Assembly (NCBI GenBank): GCA_016297405.1
Contig: JAEDGP010000080.1
Location: 1-8,428 of the forward strand
DNA length: 8,428 nucleotides
Reading direction: 5' to 3'
Origin: Treponema sp.
Lineage (GTDB): Bacteria > Spirochaetota > Spirochaetia > Treponematales > Treponemataceae
Below the pieces are notes generated by a model, which was given only the letters and a program-made list of their open reading frames with translations, searched no databases and was not told the DNA's origin. Below, piece after piece: positions 1-6,332 of the stretch (position 1 is the stretch's first letter; each line of letters starts with the position of its first letter). Made by a program: the position numbers and the translations under genes.

Positions 1-53
1 CCATCGACAGCCGCCTTAAAAGGGCGGTGCTCTACCACCTGAGCTAATAGCCC
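1..53 (-). tRNA. tRNA-Lys (anticodon TTT), 3' part cut off by window edge
   Basis: Read on the minus strand, the sequence starts with a 7-nt acceptor 5' strand GGGCTAT, then TA and a D arm closed by GCTC/GAGC. A perfect 5-bp anticodon stem CCGCC/GGCGG encloses the loop CTTTTAA, which puts anticodon TTT at positions 18-20 (read on the complement) and gives lysine. The T arm, the acceptor 3' strand and any encoded CCA lie outside the window, so the cloverleaf cannot be closed here. A near-consensus promoter lies immediately upstream. Confidence 0.93.
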
Positions 54-78
54 GCACATTCAGTGCGAATGTAGATTC

Positions 79-107
79 AATATATATTATATCTAAAAAC
101 TTGTCAA
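79..107 (-). promoter_or_regulatory. Promoter of the tRNA-Lys gene
   Basis: On the minus strand, TTGACA (107-102) is a perfect sigma-70-type -35 box. It is followed by an exact 17-bp spacer and TATATT (84-79) as the -10 box. The predicted start is near position 72, leaving about 19 nt before the mature tRNA 5' end. A TATAAT at 91-86 is closer to the -10 consensus but would sit only 10 bp from the -35, so the TATATT pairing is preferred. Confidence 0.75.
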
Positions 108-140
108 CAGATGAATGTGTTTTTTTTCAAAAAAAATTAA

Positions 141-650
141 TTATTTTGAAAGCATGTTTTCTACTACGTAACGACTTATTTCTTTGCGCCCTTTAAGAAG
201 TATTTCTTTCCATTCTTGTTTTGAAGGGAAGTTTTCGTTTTCGGTATAGGAAAACGCTTTGTCCAGATTGTCTGAAACGTTTATTTGTTTATCTTTTGTT
301 CCAAGTGTAATGTATTCTTCGGCAGTTTCGTTAATGAATTTTGTAACATAAGCGGAGTAGTATTCGGCTTTGTTTCCGATTTTCCCATAAGCCTGAATGT
401 CTCTGTTTTCACCGCGTTTTCCGTTTTCAAAGAAATAGATGAAGTTTTCATCGTCGCAGTACCAGAGCGTTAAAGTTTTGTCTGGTGATTCTGATTTCTG
501 GAAATTGTCGCCAAACGCTTTGCCAGCAAGTTTTTCACATTTTATTCTTGAAGAAAGTGAACTTGATGAAAATTTGACCTGCTTTTTGTCTTTGGCAAAT
601 CCACATATAGCAATAGATGCAACCAGTAAAGTAAAGAATAGTTTTTTCAT
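141..650 (-). CDS. Small exported protein of unknown function
   Basis: This is a 169-aa protein that I do not recognise. Residues 1-19 form a classical Sec signal peptide (two lysines, then a hydrophobic core ending in CGFA), so the mature protein of about 150 aa should be periplasmic or extracellular. Cys16 is preceded by Ile, a poor fit even to the relaxed spirochaetal lipobox, so a lipoprotein is unlikely. The mature part is polar, with a serine-rich stretch (SSSSLSS, residues 28-34), many Lys/Glu and several aromatics (WYCDDENFIYFFE, about 63-75). It has no membrane segment and no catalytic motif I can identify. The two mature cysteines (about 38 and 65) might form a disulfide. The ATG start is well supported by AGGAG (662-658) 7 nt upstream. 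The gene is transcribed alone, divergently from the zincin gene; no clear terminator separates its end from the tRNA promoter. It is a real gene of unknown role. Confidence 0.85.
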   Translation of the reverse strand: MKKLFFTLLVASIAICGFAKDKKQVKFSSSSLSSRIKCEKLAGKAFGDNFQKSESPDKTLTLWYCDDENFIYFFENGKRGENRDIQAYGKIGNKAEYYSAYVTKFINETAEEYITLGTKDKQINVSDNLDKAFSYTENENFPSKQEWKEILLKGRKEISRYVVENMLSK

Positions 651-753
651 TTTTTATCTCCTGCCTATAGTTTATTGTTTTTTTTGTTTTTAGTCAGCAG
701 GAAAGTTTTTCAGTGTTGTTGAAAAAAAAGTTTCTCTTTATACTTTTCTAAGC

Positions 754-782
754 TTTTATTAATCGGCTGCTGATTAATAAAA
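754..782. repeat. 11-bp perfect inverted repeat between divergent genes; candidate operator
   Basis: TTTTATTAATC (754-764) and GATTAATAAAA (772-782) are perfect inverted copies around a 7-nt GC-rich centre (GGCTGCT). The repeat lies in the 174-bp gap between the divergent genes starting at 650 and 825, only 42 bp before the latter. A weak plus-strand promoter (-35 TTTATT at 755-760, -10 TAAAAT at 778-783, 17-bp spacer) would lie entirely within it. A regulator bound here could affect one or both genes. No T-run follows on the plus strand, so a terminator is less likely. The rest of the gap (660-753) is T-rich and shows nothing else I can name. Confidence 0.45.
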
Positions 783-824
783 TATAGCGACGATTTTGAA
801 ACCTGTTTGAAATGGATGGAATTT

Positions 825-2360
825 ATGAAAAAATGTTTTTCTTTGTTTGTTTGTTTTGTGGCTGGAACTATTCTTTTTGCAAATGAAAATCTTGTTCCAA
901 TTGATGAAGTGGAATTTGTTTTTGCCACCAAAAAAACTGGTGTATCCCTTCTTGCTGTTCAGGATGATTTTGTGAATAGTTTTGGAAAAGCTGATTTTTT
1001 CATTCGTTCTGAAGGACAGAATGGTTTTACCGCCAAAAAGTATTTAAAAAAGATTCGTTCAACTACTCTTGATTGGACGGAAGATGAAAAGCGTGTTGTT
1101 GAAAGCTGCCTGTTTTCTATAAAGCGCAATATCAGGCCGTCTGTCATGAAGTTTCCAAAGACGGTTACTTTGATAAAGACGAATGGAAAAGATGAGCCGA
1201 TTTCTGACCAGGCGTTTTATACAAAAGGTCTTTCGTCCATTGTTTGCCCGGTAAAAGGAATTGAATACGCCATGGTTCAAAATGGTGAAACTGGTTATGC
1301 AAAATTGGAAGATACTTTGACCCATGAGCTTTTCCATATTTTTACCAAGAACAATCCTGAAATAAAGGAAGTTTTGTATTCGGATATCGGATTTTTCAAA
1401 TGCAATGATATTTCGCTTCCCCCAGATATTTTTGATACGAAGCTTGCAAATCCAGATGCTGTTCATTTTGACTATTATTTTAAGGGTATTGTAAAAGGCG
1501 AGCAAAAAGATGTGATTCCAGTTTTTCTTGTGAAAAATGAATATGAAACGCTTTATAAAAAGAACGAAAATGTTGATTTTGTGTATCTGGTTTTTCTGGA
1601 ATTGGATGATGTGGACGGCAGAAAAGTTGTGGCTGTTGAAAATGGGCGTTCTAAAAGGCTGCTTGTGAAAAATATTTCGAATTTTTTTGAAAAAGTCGGT
1701 ATGAATACGTCTTACATAATCAGCCCTGAAGAGATTCTTGCAGACAATTTTGTTTACATGTTCAAACTGAACAAAAAATTTAATTCACCTTTAATTCTGC
1801 AGAAATTCAGGGAAAGGCTTGGTTTTGGCCCTGTTCTGGAAATGAATAAGAAGCCTAGTGAAAAGAGCGCAAAATCAAAATTGCGCCAGCGTGTAGAGAA
1901 CCAGTATTATTCATATGAAATTCCTGGAAATATTGTCATAATGGAAGATAAAAGCTCTTTGAAAAAAAAGGTTTATGTTGATGAAGAGGATAAGGCTTAT
2001 TTTGAAGAAGACAGTCGTCATTATTTACCGCCAAGAATGGAAGAAGAACTAAAATCGACTGTATACGAAAAAACTGAAAGCCAACAGATTGGCGATAATT
2101 ACAGGCAATTTTTTCAAAGAGCAGCTTTTAATTCAGGCGGATCTTTTCTGGAAAAAACAGCTTACACAAAAGGTGGAGATTTGTGTTTTGTGTATGAGAT
2201 AAAGCATCCTTCAGGAGTCAATTGCATTTACTATGCAATCGTTGGAGATCGTTTTGTTGCATTATTTTCAAAGTTGTTTCTATCACCAAGCGAAGATATT
2301 GACAATGCCATAAATGTGGTTCTTGAAACTTTCAAATGGACTGAAACAGGTGTAAAATAA
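825..2360 (+). CDS. Exported putative zinc metallopeptidase (zincin-like, HELFH)
   Basis: This is a 511-aa protein if it starts at the ATG at 825. That start gives a clean signal peptide (MKKCFSLFVCFVAGTILFA, likely cut after Ala19); in-frame TTG 807 and ATG 816 would add WMEF-type residues before it. The ribosome binding site is weak (GGATGGA, 814-820). The key motif is THELFH (His167, Glu168, His171), the HExxH zinc and catalytic signature of zincins. An acidic ISPEEILADNF motif follows, with Glu302/Glu303 as candidate third zinc ligand, about 130 residues later. Between them is an NPDA motif (near 210) that I associate, from memory, with uncharacterised exported HELFH proteins. A lysine-rich linker (about 345-356) leads to a separate C-terminal domain (about 360-507) resembling PsbP/DcrB-like folds, though this is weak. 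Peptidase activity is inferred, not shown. It lies 37 bp before a peptidoglycan-binding protein gene and is probably co-transcribed with it. Confidence 0.82.
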   Translation: MKKCFSLFVCFVAGTILFANENLVPIDEVEFVFATKKTGVSLLAVQDDFVNSFGKADFFIRSEGQNGFTAKKYLKKIRSTTLDWTEDEKRVVESCLFSIKRNIRPSVMKFPKTVTLIKTNGKDEPISDQAFYTKGLSSIVCPVKGIEYAMVQNGETGYAKLEDTLTHELFHIFTKNNPEIKEVLYSDIGFFKCNDISLPPDIFDTKLANPDAVHFDYYFKGIVKGEQKDVIPVFLVKNEYETLYKKNENVDFVYLVFLELDDVDGRKVVAVENGRSKRLLVKNISNFFEKVGMNTSYIISPEEILADNFVYMFKLNKKFNSPLILQKFRERLGFGPVLEMNKKPSEKSAKSKLRQRVENQYYSYEIPGNIVIMEDKSSLKKKVYVDEEDKAYFEEDSRHYLPPRMEEELKSTVYEKTESQQIGDNYRQFFQRAAFNSGGSFLEKTAYTKGGDLCFVYEIKHPSGVNCIYYAIVGDRFVALFSKLFLSPSEDIDNAINVVLETFKWTETGVK

Positions 2361-2397
2361 AGTCGTTTTTTAGGGAAAAGGTAAGTGGGAGTTGTGA

Positions 2398-3111
2398 ATG
2401 AAAAAGATATTTGCTTTTTGTGCTGTTTTTGTTGTTTCTGGGATGCTGTCTGCAATTGATTTTCAAAGGAATCTGGAATTAAAGCCAAAACGGATGAACG
2501 GTGAAGATGTTCGCCTTGTTCAGACTAAACTGTCTGAACTTGGTTTTTTGCCGGAATCTGAAATTGATGGCTATTATGGTCCCATTACTGAACGTGCGGT
2601 CAGTGTTTTTCGTAAAGCCTTCTGTTTTTCAGATGGCGGGGTGGTTGACAAATCTGTTTTTAAAACGCTTACTTGTGACGATGATGAACTTTTAGCTTTG
2701 TATAAAAGCCATGTGAAAGCATATCTTGGATTGAAAAAATCAAAGGAAAAAATCACAGAAAAAATACATGATGTATTTGGTTTTTCCACTGAAGGTGGGA
2801 AAATTACTTTTTCTTATGCGAATGGAAAGCGTTTTTCGGCCTTTCTGGAATTGTTTGGTGAGTACGGAAAAGTGTCATATTTAAAGACGGACTTATTGCC
2901 AGAAACTGATTCATATTTACTTGTTATTTTGTCTTGTACGTATAACGGTCTGTTTGGGGAAGGTGGAATGACCGAAGATGCCACTTCTTTGATGGTACAT
3001 AAAGGCGTTCAATATGTTTTAAAGAATGGTATTTTTTCACCAGAGAATGTAGTTGATGGCGATGAAGTTTTTCAGATTCTTGATGGAAAGATGGAATTTA
3101 CTGACGAATAA
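2398..3111 (+). CDS. Exported protein with N-terminal peptidoglycan-binding domain
   Basis: This is a 237-aa protein. Residues 1-19 form a signal peptide (MKKIFAFCAVFVVSGMLSA, cut before Ile20). Residues about 34-91 match the PG_binding_1 fold: a helix with DVRLVQTKLSELGF, then the characteristic DGYYGPITERAV turn (57-68) and a following helix, ending near VFKTL. This three-helix module usually anchors exported enzymes to the cell wall. The rest (about 95-237) contains no recognised catalytic domain; I see mixed hydrophobic strands (SYLLVILSCTYNGLF near 172-186) and an acidic tail. The start is clear: GGGAG (2387-2391) lies 6 nt before ATG. With a 37-bp gap to the zincin gene and no terminator between them, the two are probably one operon; a functional partnership in the envelope is inference. 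The 16-bp stem at 3147-3194 is its likely terminator. Confidence 0.87.
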   Translation: MKKIFAFCAVFVVSGMLSAIDFQRNLELKPKRMNGEDVRLVQTKLSELGFLPESEIDGYYGPITERAVSVFRKAFCFSDGGVVDKSVFKTLTCDDDELLALYKSHVKAYLGLKKSKEKITEKIHDVFGFSTEGGKITFSYANGKRFSAFLELFGEYGKVSYLKTDLLPETDSYLLVILSCTYNGLFGEGGMTEDATSLMVHKGVQYVLKNGIFSPENVVDGDEVFQILDGKMEFTDE

Positions 3112-3146
3112 TACAGACGGTTTTTAGGATATCAGAAAACTGAATG

Positions 3147-3199
3147 AACAGGTATTGTAAACTTATGATGTTTAATAGGTTTACAATACCTGTTTTTTT
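3147..3199 (+). terminator. Probable terminator of the zincin/PG-binding operon, overlapping a BirA-type operator
   Basis: AACAGGTATTGTAAAC (3147-3162) and GTTTACAATACCTGTT (3179-3194) are perfect 16-bp inverted arms with a 16-nt loop. The right arm runs into seven T residues (3193-3199). In RNA this is a long, AT-rich stem followed by a U-tract, 35 bp after the stop of the peptidoglycan-binding gene. Only 5 of 16 pairs are GC, so the strength as an intrinsic terminator is uncertain. Confidence 0.6.
3155..3186. promoter_or_regulatory. BirA-type biotin operator
   Basis: TTGTAAACT (3155-3163), a 14-bp spacer, then GGTTTACAA (3178-3186). This matches the bacterial BirA operator as I recall it, TTGTAAACC-N14 to N16-GGTTTACAA, with one mismatch in the left half. 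It lies just upstream of bioY, the expected target, and its right half overlaps the predicted bioY -35 box. Repression by biotin-loaded BirA carrying a DNA-binding domain is therefore predicted. No birA gene is in the window. Confidence 0.75.
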
Positions 3200-3208
3200 G
3201 TTTATATT
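3180..3208 (+). promoter_or_regulatory. Predicted bioYMN promoter giving a leaderless mRNA
   Basis: TTTACA (3180-3185), an exact 17-bp spacer and TATATT (3203-3208). Counting the last -10 base as -7 puts +1 at 3215, the A of the bioY ATG. There is no Shine-Dalgarno sequence before that ATG, only a T-rich tract and TTGAACTT, which agrees with a leaderless transcript. The -35 box lies inside the right half of the BirA-type operator, the usual geometry for repression. Confidence 0.6.
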
Positions 3209-3214
3209 GAACTT

Positions 3215-3853
3215 ATGAAAAATGAAATTGCTTTGAAATCAACTTTTGCGGCTTTGTTTGCCGCAATCATTTGTGTGGGCGTATTTTTACGCATTCCTGT
3301 TGGCCCGGTTCCTATCGCTTTGCAGAATATGCTTTGCATTTTGACCGCAGTTATTGCAGGTGGTTATATCGGTTTTGTGCCAACTGCTATTTTTCTGCTT
3401 GCAGGACTAATTGGCCTTCCAGTTTATTCTGGCGGACTTGTGGGACCTGCTGCCTGGATGGGGCCAACAGGCGGGTTCTTTCCAGGATATTTTCTTGGCT
3501 CTCTTCTAGCAAGTTTGATTGCAGGAAAACCTGCAGTTCAGGAAAAGCGGACAAACCCAGTAACAATTCTGCGAGTAAGCATTGCAATGATTGCCGGCAT
3601 GGTGATTTTGTATTATCCGGGAGTTCTTCATTTTACTGTATGGGCTTTATCTAATGGTAAGGTTCCGGAAGGAAAGTCGGCGATAGAATATACGATGGCT
3701 GCCTGTGTGCTTCCATTCATTCCAGGTGATGTGATTAAAACTGTGGTTGGTATTTTTGTGGCAATTGCAGTGAGACCGATTTTTGCCAGATATGTTTGCA
3801 GTGGTGGAAATAAAAATGCCGGACACACTCTTCAGATTGATGAAGGAAAATGA
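3215..3853 (+). CDS. bioY: BioY, biotin-binding S component of the ECF transporter
   Basis: This 212-aa integral membrane protein is the substrate-specific subunit that binds biotin for uptake. Family features are plain: an N-terminal helix FAALFAAIICVGVFLRIPVG, then PVPIALQNM (31-39), the GGYIGFVPTAIFLLAGLIGLP region (49-69), the conserved GPTGGFF (83-89) with PGYFLGSLLAS, and the C-terminal PFIPGDVIKT (167-176). About six membrane segments are visible, and the length is close to the family's usual 180-210 aa. The gene heads a bioY-bioM-bioN operon, so this BioY has dedicated energising partners. The start fits the family N-terminus although no ribosome binding site precedes it, which suggests leaderless translation. 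The BirA-type operator immediately upstream independently supports biotin as substrate. Confidence 0.95.
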   Translation: MKNEIALKSTFAALFAAIICVGVFLRIPVGPVPIALQNMLCILTAVIAGGYIGFVPTAIFLLAGLIGLPVYSGGLVGPAAWMGPTGGFFPGYFLGSLLASLIAGKPAVQEKRTNPVTILRVSIAMIAGMVILYYPGVLHFTVWALSNGKVPEGKSAIEYTMAACVLPFIPGDVIKTVVGIFVAIAVRPIFARYVCSGGNKNAGHTLQIDEGK

Positions 3854-4584
3854 TGGCCAGAAAACTTTGTGTCTGCAACATATATAAATCTTATGAAACT
3901 CAAAATGGTCGCCGCCAGGTTTTGGATAATGTCAGCTTTGAGCTGGAAGAAGGAAGCTGCACAGTACTGGGTGGAGAAAACGGTTCTGGAAAAAGCGTTT
4001 TGATGAATATAATCGCTGGCCTTGAAGAAGCTGATTCGGGGGTTGTGAAAAGTTTTGGAAGGGCAGGACTTGTTTTTCAGGAAGCTGATACTCAGATTCT
4101 TGGAGAAACGGTTTTTGAAGATGTGTGTTTTGGTCCAAAAAATCTTGGCTGGAAAAAAGAAAAAGTTTTGCAGGCAGCACAGCAGGCCTTGAAAAAAACT
4201 GGACTTTCTGAAAAAAAGGATTTTCCTGCCCGGTTTTTAAGTGGTGGCGAAAAGCGCAGATTGAGTGTGGCCTGTATGCTTGCTATGGATTTTCCCATCA
4301 TAATAATGGATGAGCCTCACGCAAATCTTGATTATATGGGAATAAAACAGGTAAATGAGCTTATAAAGGATTTGAAGGCACAGGGAAAAACCGTGATTGT
4401 ACTTTCACATGAGATTGAAAAATGTCTTGGCCTTGCAGACAGGTTTTTGGTTTTGTTCAGGGGAATGCTTGTTTTTGACGGAAAACCTGAACAGGCTTTT
4501 GAAGAAGGCATTGATATAGAAAAATGGAATATCAAAAATCCATTCAATTCCTACAGAACTGTTTCGGATTTGGTGTGGAAATGA
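3850..4584 (+). CDS. bioM: BioM, ATPase (A component) of the biotin ECF transporter
   Basis: This 244-aa ABC ATPase powers biotin uptake with BioN and BioY. All motifs are intact: Walker A GENGSGKS (42-49), Q-loop Gln77 in VFQEADTQ, an ECF-type FEDVCFGPKNLG segment (89-100), ABC signature LSGGEKRR (130-137), Walker B IIIMDEP (150-156), a D-loop NLD and switch His187 in LSHE. VFEDVxFGPxN is typical of the ECF/cobalt-type ATPases and helps separate it from other ABC importers. The first ATG (3850) overlaps the bioY stop as ATGA; a second ATG follows directly at 3853 and sits better after the AAGG (3843-3846) ribosome binding site, so translation may start there (243 aa). Either way it is translationally coupled to bioY. 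The name BioM rests on the operon context, since A components of different ECF systems look alike. Confidence 0.93.
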   Translation: MMARKLCVCNIYKSYETQNGRRQVLDNVSFELEEGSCTVLGGENGSGKSVLMNIIAGLEEADSGVVKSFGRAGLVFQEADTQILGETVFEDVCFGPKNLGWKKEKVLQAAQQALKKTGLSEKKDFPARFLSGGEKRRLSVACMLAMDFPIIIMDEPHANLDYMGIKQVNELIKDLKAQGKTVIVLSHEIEKCLGLADRFLVLFRGMLVFDGKPEQAFEEGIDIEKWNIKNPFNSYRTVSDLVWK

Positions 4585-5276
4585 AAAACTCGACTTTTCT
4601 TTTCAGCTATAGAAATGGAAATTCTTTTTTTCACAGGCTTCCAGCCTGGATAAAAATTCTTGTAATGCCGGTTTTAAGCATTTTGATGTTCGTGCTGCCT
4701 TTTTATGTGGCGGCGGGTGCTATCATTTTTCAGATTGGAGTGGGATTTTATCTGCATTTCAGTCTGAAAAACCAGCTGCAGGATTTGATTCCGGTTCTGT
4801 GGTATGCGCTGATTTTGTATGTGGTGAATTTTCTGGTTGGGTTTTTTACGGCAATCCCTTCGCTGAATCAAGATCAGATGGCTGGTTTTCTGCTGAAAGA
4901 TTTCCAGTCAGTTTTCTTTGATTTTCAGACAGGAACATTTTTGCTGCAACTTTTTGCAGTTATACAATCCTGTTCGCTTTTGTTCAAAACTTCATCCCCG
5001 CTTCAGATTCGGCAAGGTTTTGAGGTACTGGAAGGCGCTGTTCGTAAGATTTTGCCGTTTTCAAAGAAAAAACACTTTTCTCAGGTTCTTTCAATGTTTG
5101 TTAATTTCATTCCATTGTGTGCAAGAAACTGGCAGGCGATCAAAAAGGCCTGGGTTGCACGGGGTGGCAAAACAAACTTGAGAATGTTCTTTGTTTTGCT
5201 TCCGGTATTTTTCTGCGTTGGAATGAACCAGGCCTATAAAAGCGCAAAAGCTTATGCCATAAGGGATGAGCTTTAG
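4581..5276 (+). CDS. bioN: BioN, transmembrane coupling (T) component of the biotin ECF transporter
   Basis: This 231-aa membrane protein of the CbiQ/EcfT family links the ATPase to BioY. It has the typical start FSYRNGNSFFHRLPAWIKIL (equivalent to the family's YxxGxSxxHrLdPrxK), several hydrophobic segments between about 25 and 130, and a cytoplasmic C-terminal part with two Ala-Arg elements: CARNW (Ala181-Arg182) and VARGG (Ala193-Arg194-Gly195). These are the short coupling signatures that sit in the ATPase grooves. I chose the ATG at 4581 because it overlaps the bioM stop as ATGA and begins at the conserved N-terminus; an in-frame ATG at 4524 lies inside bioM and adds unrelated residues. 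The ribosome binding site is weak (GTGGAA), consistent with translational coupling. The stop codon abuts the stop of the convergent transporter gene. Confidence 0.92.
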   Translation: MKNSTFLFSYRNGNSFFHRLPAWIKILVMPVLSILMFVLPFYVAAGAIIFQIGVGFYLHFSLKNQLQDLIPVLWYALILYVVNFLVGFFTAIPSLNQDQMAGFLLKDFQSVFFDFQTGTFLLQLFAVIQSCSLLFKTSSPLQIRQGFEVLEGAVRKILPFSKKKHFSQVLSMFVNFIPLCARNWQAIKKAWVARGGKTNLRMFFVLLPVFFCVGMNQAYKSAKAYAIRDEL

Positions 5277-5288
5277 CTAAGCTTTTTT
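5246..5288. terminator. Candidate terminator over the convergent bioN / DMT gene ends
   Basis: AAAAGCTTA (5246-5254) and TAAGCTTTT (5278-5286) form a 9-bp inverted repeat with a 23-nt loop, followed on the plus strand by further T residues (to 5288). A nested compact hairpin AGCTT/AAGCT (5269-5273 / 5279-5283) with a 5-nt loop also runs into T5. Either could end bioYMN transcription. On the minus strand the larger repeat is followed by GCGCTTTT, so it may also serve the DMT gene. The stems are short and AT-rich, and the element overlaps both coding ends. Confidence 0.45.
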
Positions 5289-6203
5289 GCGTTCTGCAAG
5301 TTGTGACAAAACTATTGCTGTGAACATTACGGAACAGCCGATGATTTCTGGCACGGAAAGACGTTCATTTAATATGATGGCAGCGGAAAGAACCGCAAAA
5401 ACCGATTCCATGCACATGATAAGCGAAGCGATTGTGGCTTCGCATTTTTGTTGACCTTCTACCTGCATTGTATAGGCTATGCCACAGCTCATTACTCCAG
5501 AATACAGAAGGGCCCATTTTGCTTCCAGTATTGAAGGAATCTGAGGTTTTTCAAAAATGAACATAAGAATCAGCGAAATGATTCCTGCCACAAAGAACTG
5601 AGCGCATGAAAGTTTTACGCCATCGCATTTTGCAGAGAATTTTTCAATAAGAAGAATCTGGAATGTAAAGAAGACTGCGCAGATAAGGGCCAACAAATCC
5701 CCGTTGTTCAATGCACTGATGCCTTGACCTTTAAAGCAAAGAAGGTAAAGCCCTGCGAATCCCAGTAGAATGCAAAGCCATGTGATGAGAGGAATCTTCT
5801 TTTTGAAGAGGAATAGGCCTAATAGCGGTACGAAAAACATGTACATGGCTGTTACAAAGGCGATTTTTCCAGCCGTTGAAAAATAGAATGCGAATTGCTG
5901 AAAATTTGTGGCAGCGCAGAGAAAAAGTCCTATGAAAGCACCGTATTTTATCGAATTTACAGTCTGCTTTTTCTTTGATTTCAGCTCTTTTTCTGAAAGG
6001 CCTGGTTTTTCCAGTTTGTCGCGAATTAAGATGAAAGGCAAAAGAACAAAAGAACCCATCAAGGTTCTGATTCCCATGAATGTGAAAGGTTGCACGGATT
6101 CCATTCCTACGCTTTGGGAAACGAACGAAATGCCCCAGATTATTGCTGTAAGGAAAAGCATTGCAACGCCTTTTCCCGATGTTTTGATAGATTTGTTTTC
6201 CAT
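5277..6203 (-). CDS. DMT-family transporter with two EamA domains
   Basis: This 308-aa protein has about ten membrane segments in two EamA repeats (roughly 13-155 and 168-302), the normal size and plan of drug/metabolite transporters. Visible family features are the first helix LFLTAIIWGISFVSQSVGM, a lysine-rich cytoplasmic loop after TM2 (LEKPGLSEKELKSKKK, about 65-80), GFAGLYLLCFKG at the end of repeat one, and in repeat two the region from IAYTMQVEGQQ through LIMCMESVFAVLSAAIILNE, with the usual Glu before the loop and LNE after it. The substrate cannot be read from the sequence; relatives export amino acids, metabolites or drugs. The first ATG follows a good promoter so closely that it has almost no leader and no Shine-Dalgarno. 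An internal ATG at Met15 has AAGG 7 nt before it and is an alternative start, but would remove the cytoplasmic N-terminus. The gene is alone on its strand. Confidence 0.92.
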   Translation of the reverse strand: MENKSIKTSGKGVAMLFLTAIIWGISFVSQSVGMESVQPFTFMGIRTLMGSFVLLPFILIRDKLEKPGLSEKELKSKKKQTVNSIKYGAFIGLFLCAATNFQQFAFYFSTAGKIAFVTAMYMFFVPLLGLFLFKKKIPLITWLCILLGFAGLYLLCFKGQGISALNNGDLLALICAVFFTFQILLIEKFSAKCDGVKLSCAQFFVAGIISLILMFIFEKPQIPSILEAKWALLYSGVMSCGIAYTMQVEGQQKCEATIASLIMCMESVFAVLSAAIILNERLSVPEIIGCSVMFTAIVLSQLAERKKA

Positions 6204-6214
6204 GATGGATAAAG

Positions 6215-6243
6215 ATTATAGTACCAATATTGATTAGTGTTAA
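6215..6243 (-). promoter_or_regulatory. Promoter of the DMT transporter gene
   Basis: On the minus strand, TTAACA (6243-6238), a 17-bp spacer and a perfect TATAAT (6220-6215). The predicted +1 is about 6208, with adenines at 6210 and 6206 as likely start bases, only 3-7 nt before the ATG at 6203. No ribosome binding site fits between. Confidence 0.65.
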
Positions 6244-6332
6244 GGGAGCTTTTGGAAATTACAGTTTTTCCAGGTTCACTGATTTTCTATTTTGTAAAAG
6301 AATTTTGTGAATAAAGAAAAAATCTGAAAAAC

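Noticed and set aside
126..150. Inverted repeat TTCAAAA/TTTTGAA as terminator of the 169-aa gene
   Set aside because: The stem is almost wholly A-T, and on the minus strand it is followed by A residues rather than a T-run.
593..650. Lipoprotein signal in the 169-aa exported protein (Cys16)
   Set aside because: Ile precedes the cysteine, which does not fit even relaxed spirochaetal lipoboxes; a normal signal-peptidase I site follows.
807..824. TTG 807 or ATG 816 as start of the zincin gene
   Set aside because: They put polar and aromatic residues before an otherwise ideal signal peptide starting MKK at 825.
4524..4580. A longer bioN starting at ATG 4524 inside bioM
   Set aside because: The extra 19 residues are just bioM read in another frame. 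ATG 4581 overlaps the bioM stop as ATGA and matches the EcfT N-terminus.
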